The notes: a model not told the origin generated them from the letters alone. Shown: positions 33,501-45,282, counted from the stretch's first letter. The stretch is 64,000 bases of DNA from Durusdinium trenchii (GCA_963970005.1 CAXAMN010003892.1:189536-253535); one strand, 5' to 3'. Numbers and translations are program-made.

Positions 33501-34528
33501 CATTCATTCATCCTTTGAATCAACATATATAATCCACCTTGGTCCAAAATCATTGGTCAAAAATCAGGATGAAGTTGATGTTCGTGTATTCTTTTATAAA
33601 GTGACAGAGTCATCGCTACTAATGAGTGAGTGGCTCCCTGGTTGTCGCCCAGGCAATGCCCGGAAGCTGAACCCTGGACGCTTCTAAACACAGCCGAGAA
33701 GGGAGTGGAAGAGAGACAGAGAGACATGGCAAAGGCAACAATGCCACGCAACACGACAACGAACATGTTGTATTCCACGTTTGTCATGATGCATCCCTCT
33801 TTTAGTTCAAACCGCAGAGGTAAGAGGGAGCCCCAGGCTACACAAGGGGAAGCAGTCCACATCCATGGAACGAACCAGCCAAAACACGATGAGGGGGTAG
33901 GAAGCTACTAGTAACAAGTGCCACGCTAGTAGTAACAAGTGCCTTACTAGTAGTAACAATAAGAATTTAGTTATAATTGTATTTAGTAGCTTCTTGTTAC
34001 TACACTACTAGCGATGCTTAATAATATTCCCACAACAACCCTCTTGCGTTTTCCAAACATGGTCGACCGCGTTGCCCGAAAACCAGAGCGCCAGCTGTCA
34101 TGGAGCTTGGAAAAATACATCCCATCTTAAATACTAATTGTAGCTGGGAAGCGACTCAGTGCAATTTGCACCAAGCGGATCTTAGTGTGACAACTGTTCC
34201 ATGCAGTTGGCAGAGCTGGATCATTGGGTTTTTCGTCGCAGGTACAGAAGCCACCCAAGTAGCGGAACTTCGATGTGGCAACAGGCGGTGCAGCCGTTGG
34301 AGTTTGTGTGCTCTTTTCTGCGCTCTTTGGGTCTCTCCCTGGTCTCTCCCTTTTCGCTTTGTTTATCCATTCCAAGTCAAGGCCCCAAGTTGATCATTTC
34401 GTCACGTTTCATGCGGGTGTAAACCAGTCTGATACGACGTGACCGGGAATACTCACGCGAATGTTTGTGTCAGCAAGATGGGGTTAAGTTTACCTAAAAA
34501 TCTAGGAACCACATGATTAGTGCGAGCG
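30558..34528. other. No supported gene; scattered repeats and weak exon candidates
   Basis: 30,925-30,990 contains CCTCCAACCTACTACGAGG-type words and short GAGGGCTGGCT duplications of the dispersed repeat. 31,387-31,530 has a GC-rich frame with a membrane-like GGAFAVLAVAGALL stretch, possibly a first exon. 32,440-32,617 on the plus strand reads EQPHTVYISLLDQLRIVNTL to a stop. None is recognisable. 33,900-34,015 is a run of TAGTAACAAG and CTACTAG words. The rest shows nothing. Confidence 0.35.
33900..34015. repeat. CTAGTAGTAACAAGTGCC repeat, copy of a dispersed family
   Basis: AAGCTACTAGTAACAAGTGCC, a near-identical GCTAGTAGTAACAAGTGCC unit and TTACTAGTAGTAACAA lie head to tail, followed by TAGTAGCTTCTTGTTAC, an inverted version. 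Related words occur at 36.3-36.8 kb and 50.5 kb. Confidence 0.6.
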
Positions 34529-34581
34529 CTTCTTCAAGGAAGCCCCCCCGCCCTCAGGTGGGGGGAGCTTCCTTGAAGAAG
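34529..34581. repeat. Perfect hairpin: 15-bp arms plus C6/G6 extension
   Basis: CTTCTTCAAGGAAGC (34,529-34,543) is the exact reverse complement of GCTTCCTTGAAGAAG (34,567-34,581). Inside it a C run faces a G run with one bulged A, so the stem can extend to about 21 bp around a loop near GCCCTCAGG. No gene is adjacent. It could be a fold-back element tip, an RNA hairpin gene or a chance palindrome. Confidence 0.8.
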
Positions 34582-34775
34582 AGTGAGCTATCCTGCGTCC
34601 TAGGTAGTGGCTCCTTAAGATACTAGCTACCTATATAACTTCTACTAGCTGCTTACCTAGCTAACCTACCTCACCTCTAGCGGCCTACCCCCCTTTGAAT
34701 TCTGTTTTAATGGTTATAGGACCGGATAACCTATCATGTTAACAGTAACAACTTCACCAGACACAGGAGCGGACA

Positions 34776-35010
34776 ATTGGGTGTTGGTGGTTGGTGGTGG
34801 TTGGTTGGTGGTGGTTGGTGGTTGGTTGGGTGGTGGGTGGTGGGTAGTGGGTGGGTGGTTGGGTGGTTGGGTGAGGTGGGTGGTTGGGTGGTTGGGTGGT
34901 TGGGTGGTTGGGTGGTTGGTTGGTTGGTTGGTTGGTTGGTTGGTTGGTGGTTGGTGGTTGGGGGTTGGTGGTTGGTGGTTGGTTGGTTGGTGGTGGGGGG
35001 GCGGGAGGAG
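34776..35010. repeat. GGTTGGTGGTTGGG low-complexity tract
   Basis: About 235 bp made almost only of G and T on the plus strand. GGG runs are spaced by 2-5 bases, especially at 34,828-34,915, followed by a (TTGG)n stretch. The long frames on both strands (PTTNHQ- and GGWLVV-like) are artefacts of this composition. Confidence 0.9.
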
Positions 35011-36299
35011 GAGAGGCGTAGAGCAGAGGAGAGCGGATACAACACTAAGAACAAAACCCCACACGTCAATGTGGGGAGCAAGTTTAACAAACTGGTCACC
35101 CCATGCGTTGAGTGATCGGCACTCTGGAGACTGAAGCACACCGTTGTTCACTTCACACCTTCGCCGAGGCATCGCTTCCACAAGTCCTGCATCACCACCT
35201 GGATGGTCAGGGCCTTCAATCTACCTCGATCGGCCATCGGGAACGTGAACCGGTCCCCGGCGAAACTTAAAGCCCGAAAGGAATGGCCCGTAGGGCAATG
35301 GCCCGTAGGGCAATGGGTGAGGCATTGCGTCAAACAGCCTAAAACAGCTGCACAGATAAATGCTTGCTTGATGCGAATCGATGCGCCATATTGCGCTCTG
35401 GAAAAAAGGCCAAGCTGTAGGAATGGCGCTCCAATTTAATTGGTGGGAATTGTGCAAATGACCAGGTGTCCACAAGTAGCAGAATCCAATGAAGTGCAAG
35501 TCAAGAAGGCTGTTGCTTAAGAAACCGAGAGAACCGATCGCAAGTCAAGTTGTGTTCCCAGGTGGCTAGCATTGCAATGAGCGACGGTATGTTTAGGTGC
35601 GGTTAATCCGAGCGGGACTGTTGCTTGCACACTTGGATTGAAGAGCTATTTGCTGCCATCTAAAGCTTCACTGTGCACATATATAGTCTGTTGTGTGTAT
35701 TTTGGACGCAGCAGTTGCACATAGTTTGCACATAGTTGCAGTACCTTTGCACCCGGACTGAGTGAAGTTTGGAACGGTCCTTCGTGGACTTCTCCCAGAA
35801 ACGAAGGCCCGAAGCCGAAGCCGACCAACGAAGCCACGAAGCCGCCCGCAGGTGTCCACTGTGCCGAAAAGGCTTGAACATGGGCCAGGCGAGCAAGGTT
35901 TGTTCGTTGTAGATCAAACTGGAAAAATGTTACAAGCTGCCCAGGCTGCCCTGAGTTCGTCTATCTTTCGGCTTATTTGCACGAGAGTTTCCTGAGGTCT
36001 CCTTACGATTCACCTCCACCATTTGCTTGTTTTGCGATTCCTCCAAGACCATCCACAAGACTCGTGAGACCATATTTGCGAGATGTCAGTACCAAGACCA
36101 GTGCCTAGCGCATAGAGCGGTTTTTGTTGTTTGGTTCCATAACCCTTTGTGCACCCCACCTCATGGGTAGGAAAGGGGCGGCGTGAGGTCTGTCCGCAAG
36201 CAAGGGTGCCAATAGTGTACTTAAAGGCCGGCACCATCCAAGGCCAACGTGTGTCATTCATCATGGTCGGTCAGGACATCCAAGGCCAACATTATATGT
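35011..36299. other. No gene seen
   Basis: A short tandem of AATGGCCCGTAGGGC (two copies) lies at about 35,282-35,312. Otherwise only short unrecognised frames. Confidence 0.4.
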
Positions 36300-36830
36300 A
36301 ACAAAGGGCATCGCTACTAGTTACAAGGCACCTTACTACCCGTAGCAAGAAGCTACTTGTAGCTCCTGGGCTCCTGGCAGTACAACTATTAGCAAAAAGC
36401 TACTAGTAATAAGAAGCTATTAGGGCCTCCTGGCCTTACTACTAGGAGCAAGGACGCTACTACAGTAGATGGACCAAATATTCAAACCCATGTATCAATA
36501 ACTGTCGCNNNNNNNNNNCCCCTGACCCCCAAAGGTCAATGTTGAACATAACTTGATTGAATTTGCGTTTCCAGGGTTTGATTTGTTTCGTCCATTCGCC
36601 GAAACATTCTTGCAAGACCTCTAACATTGAGCTTTGGGGTAGAAGGGGTCCTCGTGGTTGAAAGGGTTTGAATATTTCGTCCATCTACGGTAGGGGCTCC
36701 TGGCCTTGCTACTAGGAGCAAGGACGCTACTAGGGGCTCCTGGCCTTGCTACTAGGAGCAAGGACGCTACTAGGAGCTCCGGGCCTTACTACTATTAGGA
36801 GCAAGGACGTTACTAGTATTAATAAGGGCA
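36300..36830. repeat. Fold-back repeat with 40-bp hairpin units, spanning an N gap
   Basis: A ~30-bp sequence ending ATATTCAAACCC at about 36,459-36,488 returns inverted at 36,664-36,693 (GGGTTTGAATATTTCGTCC...), giving terminal inverted repeats around ~175 bp. To the right, a 40-bp unit (GGGGCTCCTGGCCTTGC, then TACTAGGAGCAAGGACGCTA) is repeated at 36,691, 36,731 and, diverged, 36,771. Each unit is itself palindromic (CCTTGCT...AGCAAGG). A further copy lies left of the inverted repeat at about 36,424-36,462. Similar words recur at 33.9 kb and 50.5 kb, so this is a dispersed family. Confidence 0.75.
36509..36518. other. Assembly gap (10 N)
   Basis: Ten unknown bases inside the fold-back repeat; repeat structure probably caused the assembly break. 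Confidence 0.95.
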
Positions 36831-37019
36831 TTGGAGCACTGAGACCCCCCCCTTTTGAGCCGCTTTGGCGTTCAGGGTCGCCGCGACGTGCTAGACTTGA
36901 GCTTGCAGGCTGGGAGTAAATGCGGTAAATGGCAAGTGCGGGAGACGCATCAAATCTTAAAAAAACATCAAAAAATAAACAAAAATGCATCAAAATAAAA
37001 ATATAAATACATCAACAAA

Positions 37020-37136
37020 AAACATAGAAAGAACCGAGCAAAGGAAGAAAGGAAGGAAGGAAGGAACAAAGCAAGAAAGGAAGGAAGGAATGAAGCAAGA
37101 AAGGAAGAGGGAGGAAGGAAGGAAGGAAGGAAGGCT
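37020..37136. repeat. (GGAA)n / AAGGAAGG purine microsatellite
   Basis: Imperfect runs of GGAAGGAAGGAA with GCAAGAAAGG interruptions. Overlapping minus-strand frames encode low-complexity Ser/Phe/Leu sequence and are not genes. Confidence 0.85.
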
Positions 37137-37442
37137 GTGAAATTGAAATGCGATGTTGCAAAACTTTGCCCAGATGCCCAGCGCAGAGACCATTGCAGTT
37201 ATCAAAGGAAGATTCATTGGGGAAACTCCATGATATCTGTTTTTTGGTCGTGCCAAGTTACATTGCGGGGGAGCAGCCCCTCCCCCGCACCCCCTCCCGC
37301 TTTTAATTGTTGAGCGTTTTCATTTCATTCATTTCATTCGTTCATTGACTCGTTCATTCTTTCTTCCTACTTTCTGTCATGTTCATTTTCCTTTCGTGTG
37401 ATTTTCCTGTGTGTTTGATTGTTTCTTCGATCACTGCTTCGA

Positions 37443-37645
37443 ATGGAATATTGCTCTTCCCTCTGCACGTTTGGGTGCGAGAATTTGTTTTTTCTTGATC
37501 ACACTGAAATATACGTTTTTTCTTTTGTTTTTTGTTGATCCCCCGCCCATCAATGGAATATTGCTCTTCCCTTTGCACGTTTGGGTGCGTTTACGTATTG
37601 TTGATTCATGTTTGTTTTTTTGATCCCCTGAAATATATTTATTCC
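37443..37645. repeat. ~110-bp tandem duplication
   Basis: ATGGAATATTGCTCTTCCCT, then a GCACGTTTGGGTGCG element, starts at 37,443 and again at 37,553. Both copies continue into T-rich sequence with GATC...CTGAAATATA. A further diverged trace (TTGTTGATCCCTCGCCCGCAA) appears at about 39,380. Confidence 0.7.
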
Positions 37646-37689
37646 CGAGAGCGTCTGCGAAGGGTTCTTCGTAAAAAAACATCTGCAGA

Positions 37690-37935
37690 ACTACGCATCA
37701 TCTACATCTTCACATCTTCACCTCTGCACATCCACATTCTCACCTATATCTCTGCTCATCTTCACATCCACATTCACATCTGCACATCTACATCTCTGCT
37801 CATCTTCACATCCTCGCATCTACATCTCTGCTCATCTTCATCTTCACACATCGACATCTCTGCTCATGTTCACATCTGCACATCTATACATCTCTGCTCA
37901 TCTTCACATCCTCACATCTACATCTCACACCTTCA
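37690..37935. repeat. CTCATCTTCACATC microsatellite
   Basis: Degenerate repetition of CACATCTACATCTCTGCTCATCTT-type words. The same vocabulary returns at 38,910-39,300 on the other side of the 73-bp satellite, so the satellite sits within, or expanded from, a CACATC-rich block. Confidence 0.8.
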
Positions 37936-37997
37936 CCTCTCGCTCTTCTTTCCTTTCTCTCTTAAGGCCGGGGGCGGTGCCGCCGGAGCACCACGAA

Positions 37998-38565
37998 ACG
38001 CAACCCTCTGCGGAGATCGCGCGCGTCGAGGGCGCGAAACGCAGGCGAGGGCGCGATTTGGCCCGGTCCGGCGCAACCCTCTGCGGAGATCGCGCGTGTC
38101 GAGGGCGCGAAATGCAGGTGAGATTGCATTTTGGCCCGCTCGCGGGCAACCCTCTGCGCAGATCGTGCGTGTCGAGGGCGCGAAATGCAGGCGAGAGTGC
38201 GTTTTGGATTTGGCGCGGGCAACCCTCTGCGGAGATCGTGCGTGTCGAGGGCGCGAAATGCAGGCGAGGGTGTGTTTTGACCCTGTCCGGCGCAACCCTC
38301 TGCGGAGATCGCGCGTGTCGAGGGCGCGAAATGCAGGCGAGAGTGCGTTTTGGCCCGGTCCGGCGCAACCCTCTGCGGAGATCGTGCGTGTCGAGGGCGC
38401 AAAATGCAGGCGAGAGTGCGTTTTGGCCTCTCCGGCGCAACCCTCTGCGGCGGAGATCGTGCGTGTCGAGGGTGCGAAAGGCAGGCGAGAGTGCGTTTCG
38501 GATTTATCCGGCACAGCCCTCTGCGGAGATCGTGCGCGCGGAAGGCGCGAAATGCAGGTGAGAGA
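37998..38565. repeat. 73-bp GC-rich satellite, 8 monomers
   Basis: The word CAACCCTCTGCGGAGATCG begins at 38,001, 38,074, 38,147, 38,220, 38,293, 38,366 and 38,438, with a diverged copy at 38,514. The period is 73 bp, with small indels in the last two copies. Each monomer also contains GTGTCGAGGGCGCGAAATGC and AGGCGAGAGTGCGTTTTGG. Because 73 is not a multiple of 3, and the monomer lacks stops in most frames, long frames open on both strands (up to 354 codons including flanks); they are not genes. Confidence 0.92.
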
Positions 38566-38854
38566 TCAGAATGGCCAGTTTGTAGTACAAATGTAGTACG
38601 GGAAAGAGCTTTTCGGAGCTGGACTCAGAAGTTTGGAGTACAAATGTAGTACGGGAACTGGACTCATACTTGGGGTATCATGTGACATGTTGGCTTCTAG
38701 TGTCTGGGCAGCCCGTGTGGCGACGCGACGGTGGTGATGTCGCAGTGCCATTGGGATTTGTGCGGCCTTGGTGGAAAGTGCGTCTGCATGGCGCCGTGCC
38801 ACTGGGGAGCGCGAAACATGCTGGCGTAAACGCGGCGAGGATTTGTGGCAAGAG

Positions 38855-39300
38855 TGTCCCACAAGAGTGTCCCAGAGAGAGAGAGAGTGTCCCACGAGAG
38901 TATCTTGACACGCTCACATCTGCAGATGTACCGCCACACATCTGCGCACCCATATCGCCCCTGCACATCCACACTGTCACTCCTGCACATTCGCCCTCTC
39001 CTTCTCTCTTTCTACACACTGTTGAAGCTGCAAGATCTACCTCTCCACCTCACCACACCCACACATCTCTGCACATCTATATCACATCTGTACATCCACA
39101 CTGTCGCTCCTTCACATCTGTCCTGTCTTTCGTTCTTTCTGCATATCTTTTCTCTCGCCTCTGTGCATTTACATCTTCGCACGCTCACATCCACAGATCT
39201 ACCTCTCCACCTCCATACATCTACACATCTATATCGCACCTGCACATCCACACTGTCACTCCTTCACGTCCACCCTCTCTTTCTCTCTTTCTATATATCT
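38855..39300. repeat. GAGTGTCCCA and CACATC simple repeats
   Basis: GAGTGTCCCACAAGAGTGTC with a GA run at about 38,855-38,905, then CACATCT/CACACTGTCACTCC words in at least three ~110-bp copies. Frames through it are low complexity. Confidence 0.7.
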
Positions 39301-42300
39301 TTTCGACAGTGCTGGACAATCACATGTCTCGCTCTCGGGCCAACCGTCGTCTAGTTTTTTGATTCAATTTTGTTTTCTTGTTGATCCCTCGCCCGCAAGT
39401 GAGCATGTGTTTTTTGAAGAGAGGGCTGAAAGGCCAGGTAGATGGCACGATTTCATCTTTAGTTAATTGGCCTAGTGGAACTGTAGTTAGTTGTCATTTT
39501 TTATATGATCAGAAGTAGTGATGTAAATGTTTGGGGCAGGAAATTACCTGAGCATCAGAACGCTTCGATGAATTTAGTGTTCATGAGGTTAAAGGCACAG
39601 GTACTTTGCTCAAGTAAAAACCTGATGTGGGAAAAAACACCGAAGGTCAATTGTCTATTTTGGAAAGTTGTCCAAAGAATGATGTTGAATTTTGGTGAAA
39701 AGCGTTCGAAAGCTCAAGAACCGTGGTGTTACACGGTGCAGAGGGTGGAACAGTTTTCATGAGCAGGGCCTGGCTGCAATGAAATTCTATGTCACTCTCT
39801 AGCATGCAAATCTCGCCATTGCGAGCGAATGAATAAGGGTGGTTGTTCGGGAGTTTGCCCTCCCCCCTCTCTTCACCTGGTTTGGTTTTGTTTTCGCTAG
39901 TTAAGGCTGTGCACTTGTTTCAGGTTGCTTGACAGGATTTGTCTGAGTCCATTGCTGCACAGTGGTTGAGGAAAACTCCCTGCAAGCAATCCATGGCTAT
40001 CCAACATCCAGCAGCAGCAACAGCTATATAAGTGGCACTGTTCTGAACACCTATGCCTTTCTTTTGCAAGTAAAGAAGTTGAATCCAGCATTCCAAGACA
40101 ATGGGGGATGCACTGGCCAATCCCACCAGCCAGACAGTCGTGATTACGAAGTGTTTGACCTGACGAGACAGGAGCTGACCGCTGTGGAGCGTTTGCTTGA
40201 GGATGCCAGAGCACTTAGCCACCAAAGCGGTCGCAGTCTCATCCACAGTTGACCGAGACAGCCAAACCCTTCAGGTGCAAAAAAGATAATTACCTCTTAA
40301 CACTCTTTGCTTGCTTCTGTTCCTGATAGTGAGTCATCCCAGGCCCAAGCCTTTGAATTATGTTAAAGGCTGGCGGATATATATATATATACATATATAT
40401 ATATAATTACTGCAAAAACACTGAAATGATTCGTTCTTGGCATGAAAACACTGAATTCTCTCTCAGCACAACAAGGTACGGTTTGCCGTGCTGGAGCAGA
40501 GAAGCATGATTGAACAACGCGGGGGTGCTCGACACAGTATTCCCATTGACGAATCATTCCAAACGATGACAGAAATATCCTATTTCTGAGAACCGACATT
40601 GAAACCTCGAAATCGCCCATCGGATCGGTCGTCAACGTGCAGACTCCAGGCACTTTGGACGAGAATCTCGCCGCCTCAGCACCAGGAGGCCGTCAACTCT
40701 GGAGCTAAGTCTGTAGATAATCCATATGTAGAATTTTGCAAGGTGGCACGAGCAGTACATAACTTTGTGGGCGTGATTGTCGCTGTTTGGCTTCACACCA
40801 CTTCACGAGAGATTCGCTGCTTTGGATATAGGTCTTGTGTCGTTGCAGTGCTACAGCACTAGCAGCACCACAGGCTCCATGATCTCTTCTATCAAGGAAA
40901 TCTGCAATATACACTTACACGCTTGCACCTGTAGTGTTTGTGCAGTGGGGTGAACACACAATCAAATCCCAGCTTACGTGGGCACCAGGAAATCCATCCT
41001 GGACGCAGCTCAGGGCCGCACAAATTCGTGCGTTGGTTCGGAGCCTGGTGACACCTCCTGTCTTAGCCACGATCACCCAATACTCTTGCCTCTTACAAAT
41101 GGATAGAAATGGGTGGTCATTCTCCCACCCGAAAAAGGACAACCATATCGATTACCCAATACTCCTGGTGAGCTTCGCGCCTTCTTCCAGCTGCTGATGC
41201 TCTGAGATGTTGGAAGATCGAGTTGCAGAGCTGCGGTCTGCAGTCTATGAACTACAGGCGTGACTGACGGGTGCTTTCTCAAGTGACACAAACCGATGTT
41301 GGTTCTTTCTCCAACTGATAGTTTGATCTTGGGTTTATGGAGCGCTCACAAGTGTGATGCAAAATTGTGTTTCTTGCTCCTAAACCAGGGTGAGCAGCAC
41401 ACTGGTGTTGTGAAAGTCTAAACTTTAGATGATGTTTAAAGGGCCAAGCGGCCAAGGGCCTTACCTTCCTGCTTTCATGTTTTTTCTCTTGTTTAGGACT
41501 TGTTTGATTACAGTAAGTTTAACAGCGTTATGTAGATGAATTTCACCAAAATACAGTGGTGTGCAATGCTTTGCTCGCTTTCCTTCGCTCGCAGTCACGC
41601 CTGAGCCTGCTTTGAGGCACGGTGTTAGTCGGGACTCCTGTCTCGGTTCGCCATTTTTTTTACTTGTTTTATCTTGATTGTCACAAGTTCCGCAAGGTAA
41701 TAGAACCATCAGTCCGTTTGTGGTTTCACTCGTGGGATTGAACGTACCTCAGAGTATAAGTAGGTTCCCCCAAGAGTACAGACGTATGGTGGTTTCAGAG
41801 CAGATGGCACAAACCCAAAGATGTTTTGTATATATATATATACACTGTATATACTTTTATATGGAGGTCAATATCAACCACCCCTTTGGAGATTGTGCCA
41901 TCTACTCTGAAACCGCAGCTCCGGGCTGGACATCCCTGCAGCAATTTGCCTCCACGACTGCGGACCATTTCACTAGACGATTTCCAACACAATCACACCA
42001 CGCTTGGCTCAAAAGCCTTTTCTCAACTGCCAGTTTCATGCATGCCAATATTCCATCAATCAGACACTGACTGCTGGAGCACTGATTCAATATCCTGTGG
42101 TCTTGTCCGTTTATTCCACAATACTCTCACTTTGTCAATGTGGACGAGCTCCAGTTCATTTTTGCGGGCAACTTGTTGATACTGGTTGGAAAGCAAGTTC
42201 TTTTCAATCAAGCCGAATAGTTTTGCACTGTGTTCTTTACATAGTAGGTATTGTTAGTTGTTCCCTGCTCTGTCCAGTGCTAGTTTGCTTCAGTCCAAAG

Positions 42301-44326
42301 GCTGCAAGCTAGCAGTGAAAGCTTGCAAGTTTGAAGCTAACATGCAAATCCCTTGTTCCCAGCGCTGCCACTCGACTCCTTCCGCCTGTTTCCTGGAGGC
42401 AAGCGCAGCTTGGAACTTGCCAAGATCTCATGCAATGAGAACTGTTTGGCCATGGCTTAGTCGTCAGAAGCAGGCATTAAATTGTTTTGGGCCACTTGTT
42501 GATCATCAGGTCAAGCCAAACTCAACTCAAACGCCACAATCTATCCGTATGGCGTCCATGCCAACCAAGTCACATCAGCACAAAGTCAGAAGACACCAAC
42601 CTTGTACGTGTTCTTTCTTGTCAATTGGGTGTCATCTCGTAAGCCCCGAAATGCGTTGAGCGGATGTTGAGCCTGCTGCAAGTCGGCTGAGCCTAGTTCC
42701 AAATGATGCATTTGCCCAGACCAATTGTCTCCAAAACAAGCTTGGTGGCATGGTTGAACCCTGACTATGCCCGCTGCCAGATGCTTTGACCCTTATATAG
42801 CCACTTGGTCAGTGCCTAATCCCAATCGATATGTTGCAGAGCAGTGCAAGCGCAATAATATTGAATCGCCTGAGGATCGAGTTAAGCTAGAATTCTGGGG
42901 ACTACTAGTACAAGAATCTATGTGATCTTGAGCTGTGAGCTCCAGACTCTGAACGTGTAGTTTGAGTCCATTTCAACGTCATTCTTTTGATAGCACCATG
43001 TGTTCAATTCGTTTCTGTGTTGTTGCGTGTCAGGTAAAACATGTGAGCAACCAACGTGGAATTGAACTGTTCAGTAATTTGTATGGTAGTGGGAGTGATG
43101 GTGTAAGCAACCCCTTTGAAAAGATGGAGGATCACCCTTTTGGCCTTGGCAATTTCGATAGATACCATATTGTACTGTCCACTAAGGACTGGCTTTGTTC
43201 CACGATGTTGCATGCAGGCTGTTGCCAGACCCTGACCCTGGTGTTTAGAGCCACAAGATGGCTTGGTGCAATTCTGCATACCATGTGGAAAGAGGGCACC
43301 AAACAAGATGCCCGGCAAAGATCTAGGCACCCCACGATGTGAATTGCATTCTTGTCGCATTGGCAAGAAGACTAGGAGTTGGTCGCATGTCCGGAGAAAA
43401 GAAGAGCGGCAAGCGCTTCCTTGCGCGGGAATTGTATAATGACACAGTGTTGACATTGAGAGGAAAGCTGCAAAACATTGCAAAACTCTTCTTTGAGAGA
43501 TGCAAGATAATACAACCTTCACATTTCCCAACTCGCTTGGTGATAGATTGCTGCACTTGGAGATGCTCCATTTACAGTGTAATAATATATATATACATAT
43601 TTGGAAACCGTATATATAGAAAAGGATAACAGAGATCACTGCAAGTTCCAAGCTTAGCAGAACATGTGATGGTAAAGTACAGATTGAAGTCGTTCAGGCA
43701 GTTCAACCACTGCTGCAGTTCAACATTACCATGCTTCGAGGATGCCACAAGTGGGATTCAAGCATCAGTTCCGTATATGGACTGCCAACAGAGGTCCTTT
43801 ACTCCTTCGCTATGGACCGTGGTGATCAGATGCCTTTTTAGTCTGGATGGCGTTGCCTGCTGAGGGCAGCGCTCACGATGAGTCAGGCTAGCTGCTCAGA
43901 GAGAGGGGGTTGACATGCCCAGAGTGGTCGAACCATGTCGAACCTGACGACGCTTTTTCAGATTCGAACCCAGAGCACTCTGGCACAGTCTCGGTGTCCT
44001 GGCCAACCGTTTTCTCTTATGTGTGAGGTAAGAGGCTTCTGAAAACAATTGCATGTTCGACCTATATTGTGTGTATGATATGAGGGTTTCTATACATGTT
44101 GAGACATGTTTTTGAACATGCTTTTGGACTGATACCAGGGTTTGCAGACCAAGGTGGATGTAGTTCTGCTGCAATTCGCCATGGGCACCTTTGCACTGGC
44201 GATGCGATACTGTTCCAGGCTGTCGACCGGAGACCGACCAGTGGACCGACCGGTGGACTGGGTGTGGACCTGTGCAAGATTTGATGGAACCCAACCCGAA
44301 GACAGACCGAACTACAAACAGTTTTT
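39301..44326. other. No supported gene
   Basis: Short unrecognised frames only. AT microsatellites lie at 40,378-40,404 and 41,830-41,850. A plus-strand frame near 43,389-43,570 (MSGEKKSGKRFLARELYND, then TVLTLRGKLQNIAKLFFERC) has exon-like composition but no family. A region near 43,950-44,015 has a tRNA B-box-like word on the minus strand but does not fold as a tRNA. Confidence 0.35.
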
Positions 44327-44465
44327 GTGAGAACGCACACGTTCCGTCAGATTCGACATAAGTCCTTCACGCCGCTTGTTCAAACTCGGGCCTTACCGAG
44401 GGCCCTTGAGTCAAAGGAAAAGCGCGTGTCAGCGTTTGGGTTGCAGCGACTGTTCCAGTTGCTGT
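44327..44465. repeat. ~139-bp direct repeat, left copy
   Basis: Matches 45,338-45,477 at high identity over its whole length (shared words include CCGTCAGATTCGAC, GAGGGCCCTTGAGTCAAA and GCAGCGACTGTTCCAG). A partial palindrome CTCAAG...CTTGAG lies in its middle. The two copies bracket a decayed copia RT, so they may be remnants of LTR or internal sequence of that element. Confidence 0.8.
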
Positions 44466-44839
44466 CTGGCAGCGGAGCGAATAGCGCTCCAGCACCTTTT
44501 TCGATGCGCCAGTTGCCTAGCGGGTTGCCCTTTTTGTAGAGCACTTGCCATGGCGCTGGACACCCTTCGGCACGGGGTGTACAAACCTCAGTGGGCCACA
44601 TCAAACCAGGATATATAAGGAGGTGATGTGTCCTCATGGCCGGAATACAAGTTCGCAGTGCAGGCTCTGGAGAAGAAGGAGGCTAGCTTGGCGGATGGCG
44701 AAAAGAAAAGCTTTGGCCGTTCCAGGGCGGTCTACTTCTCTGCGGGCTTGAAGAACACGGAGGCGGAGAATGTGACCTACACAGCGCTTCGAGAAGGTGG
44801 AGGAAAGTTGCCTCAGGGGTGCGGTCACATGGTCCGCAT

Positions 44840-45282
44840 GCGCAGCACTTTGTGCGCCTCGACGCTCTCGATCTGTCAAGTGACATCACGGCGGCATTCC
44901 TACAAGGAAAGATGGGATTCCAGCGGAGGGTGAGGCGCCCATCGAGCCACTCACCTACATGATCGCATTGATGAGCGCGCGCAGCTCCAAAGATGCACCC
45001 AGGCGTTTCTGGATGGAGTTGCGGAAGGAGCTCTACCAGGGGTTGACAGAAATTGACCGCCGTGTACAGCCTCAGCGACAGTGGGGAGATCTGTGGAATG
45101 GTGTGCAGCCATGTGGACGACTTGATTTGGGCTGGTGATCATCGCACGGCGTCGCGTGGATGAACTCATGGAAAGGGTTCAAAAGCGGTTGGACGCTTGA
45201 TTGAGGACAAGGATGACTACATCCACATTACATGCCCGGAAACATTGGGGAAGACCAAACCTATCTTCGTGGAGAAGTAACG
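44840..45282 (+). pseudogene. Decayed Ty1/copia reverse transcriptase fragment
   Basis: Pieces of a copia-type RT appear in successive frames. These are DITAAFLQGK (motif A, near 44,880-44,912), PRRFWMELRKELYQGLTEI, AVYSLSDSGEICGMV leading into CSHVDDLIWAGD (motif C, VDD at about 45,113-45,123), VDELMERVQKR, and GRLIEDKDDYIHITCPETLG ending KTKPIFVEK. At least four frame changes and several stops separate them, so it is clearly non-functional. The order and spacing match the C-terminal half of a copia RT. The region just upstream (44,640-44,830) may hold more of it but is not recognisable. Confidence 0.8.

Noticed and set aside
34714-35181. Thr/Pro/Asn/His-rich and Trp/Gly/Val-rich frames of 112-155 codons
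   Set aside because: Products of the G/T-only tract on either strand; no domain or start context.
37532-38596. 354-codon plus frame and three 146-193-codon minus frames
   Set aside because: All run through the 73-bp satellite and CACATC microsatellite; several frames on both strands are open at once, which is a property of the repeat, not of a gene.
43950-44020. tRNA-like sequence on the minus strand (GGGTTCGAATC with an upstream TTGGCCAGG)
   Set aside because: B-box-like word present, but the T-stem does not pair and no acceptor stem can be drawn, so it is not called a tRNA or tRNA-derived SINE.
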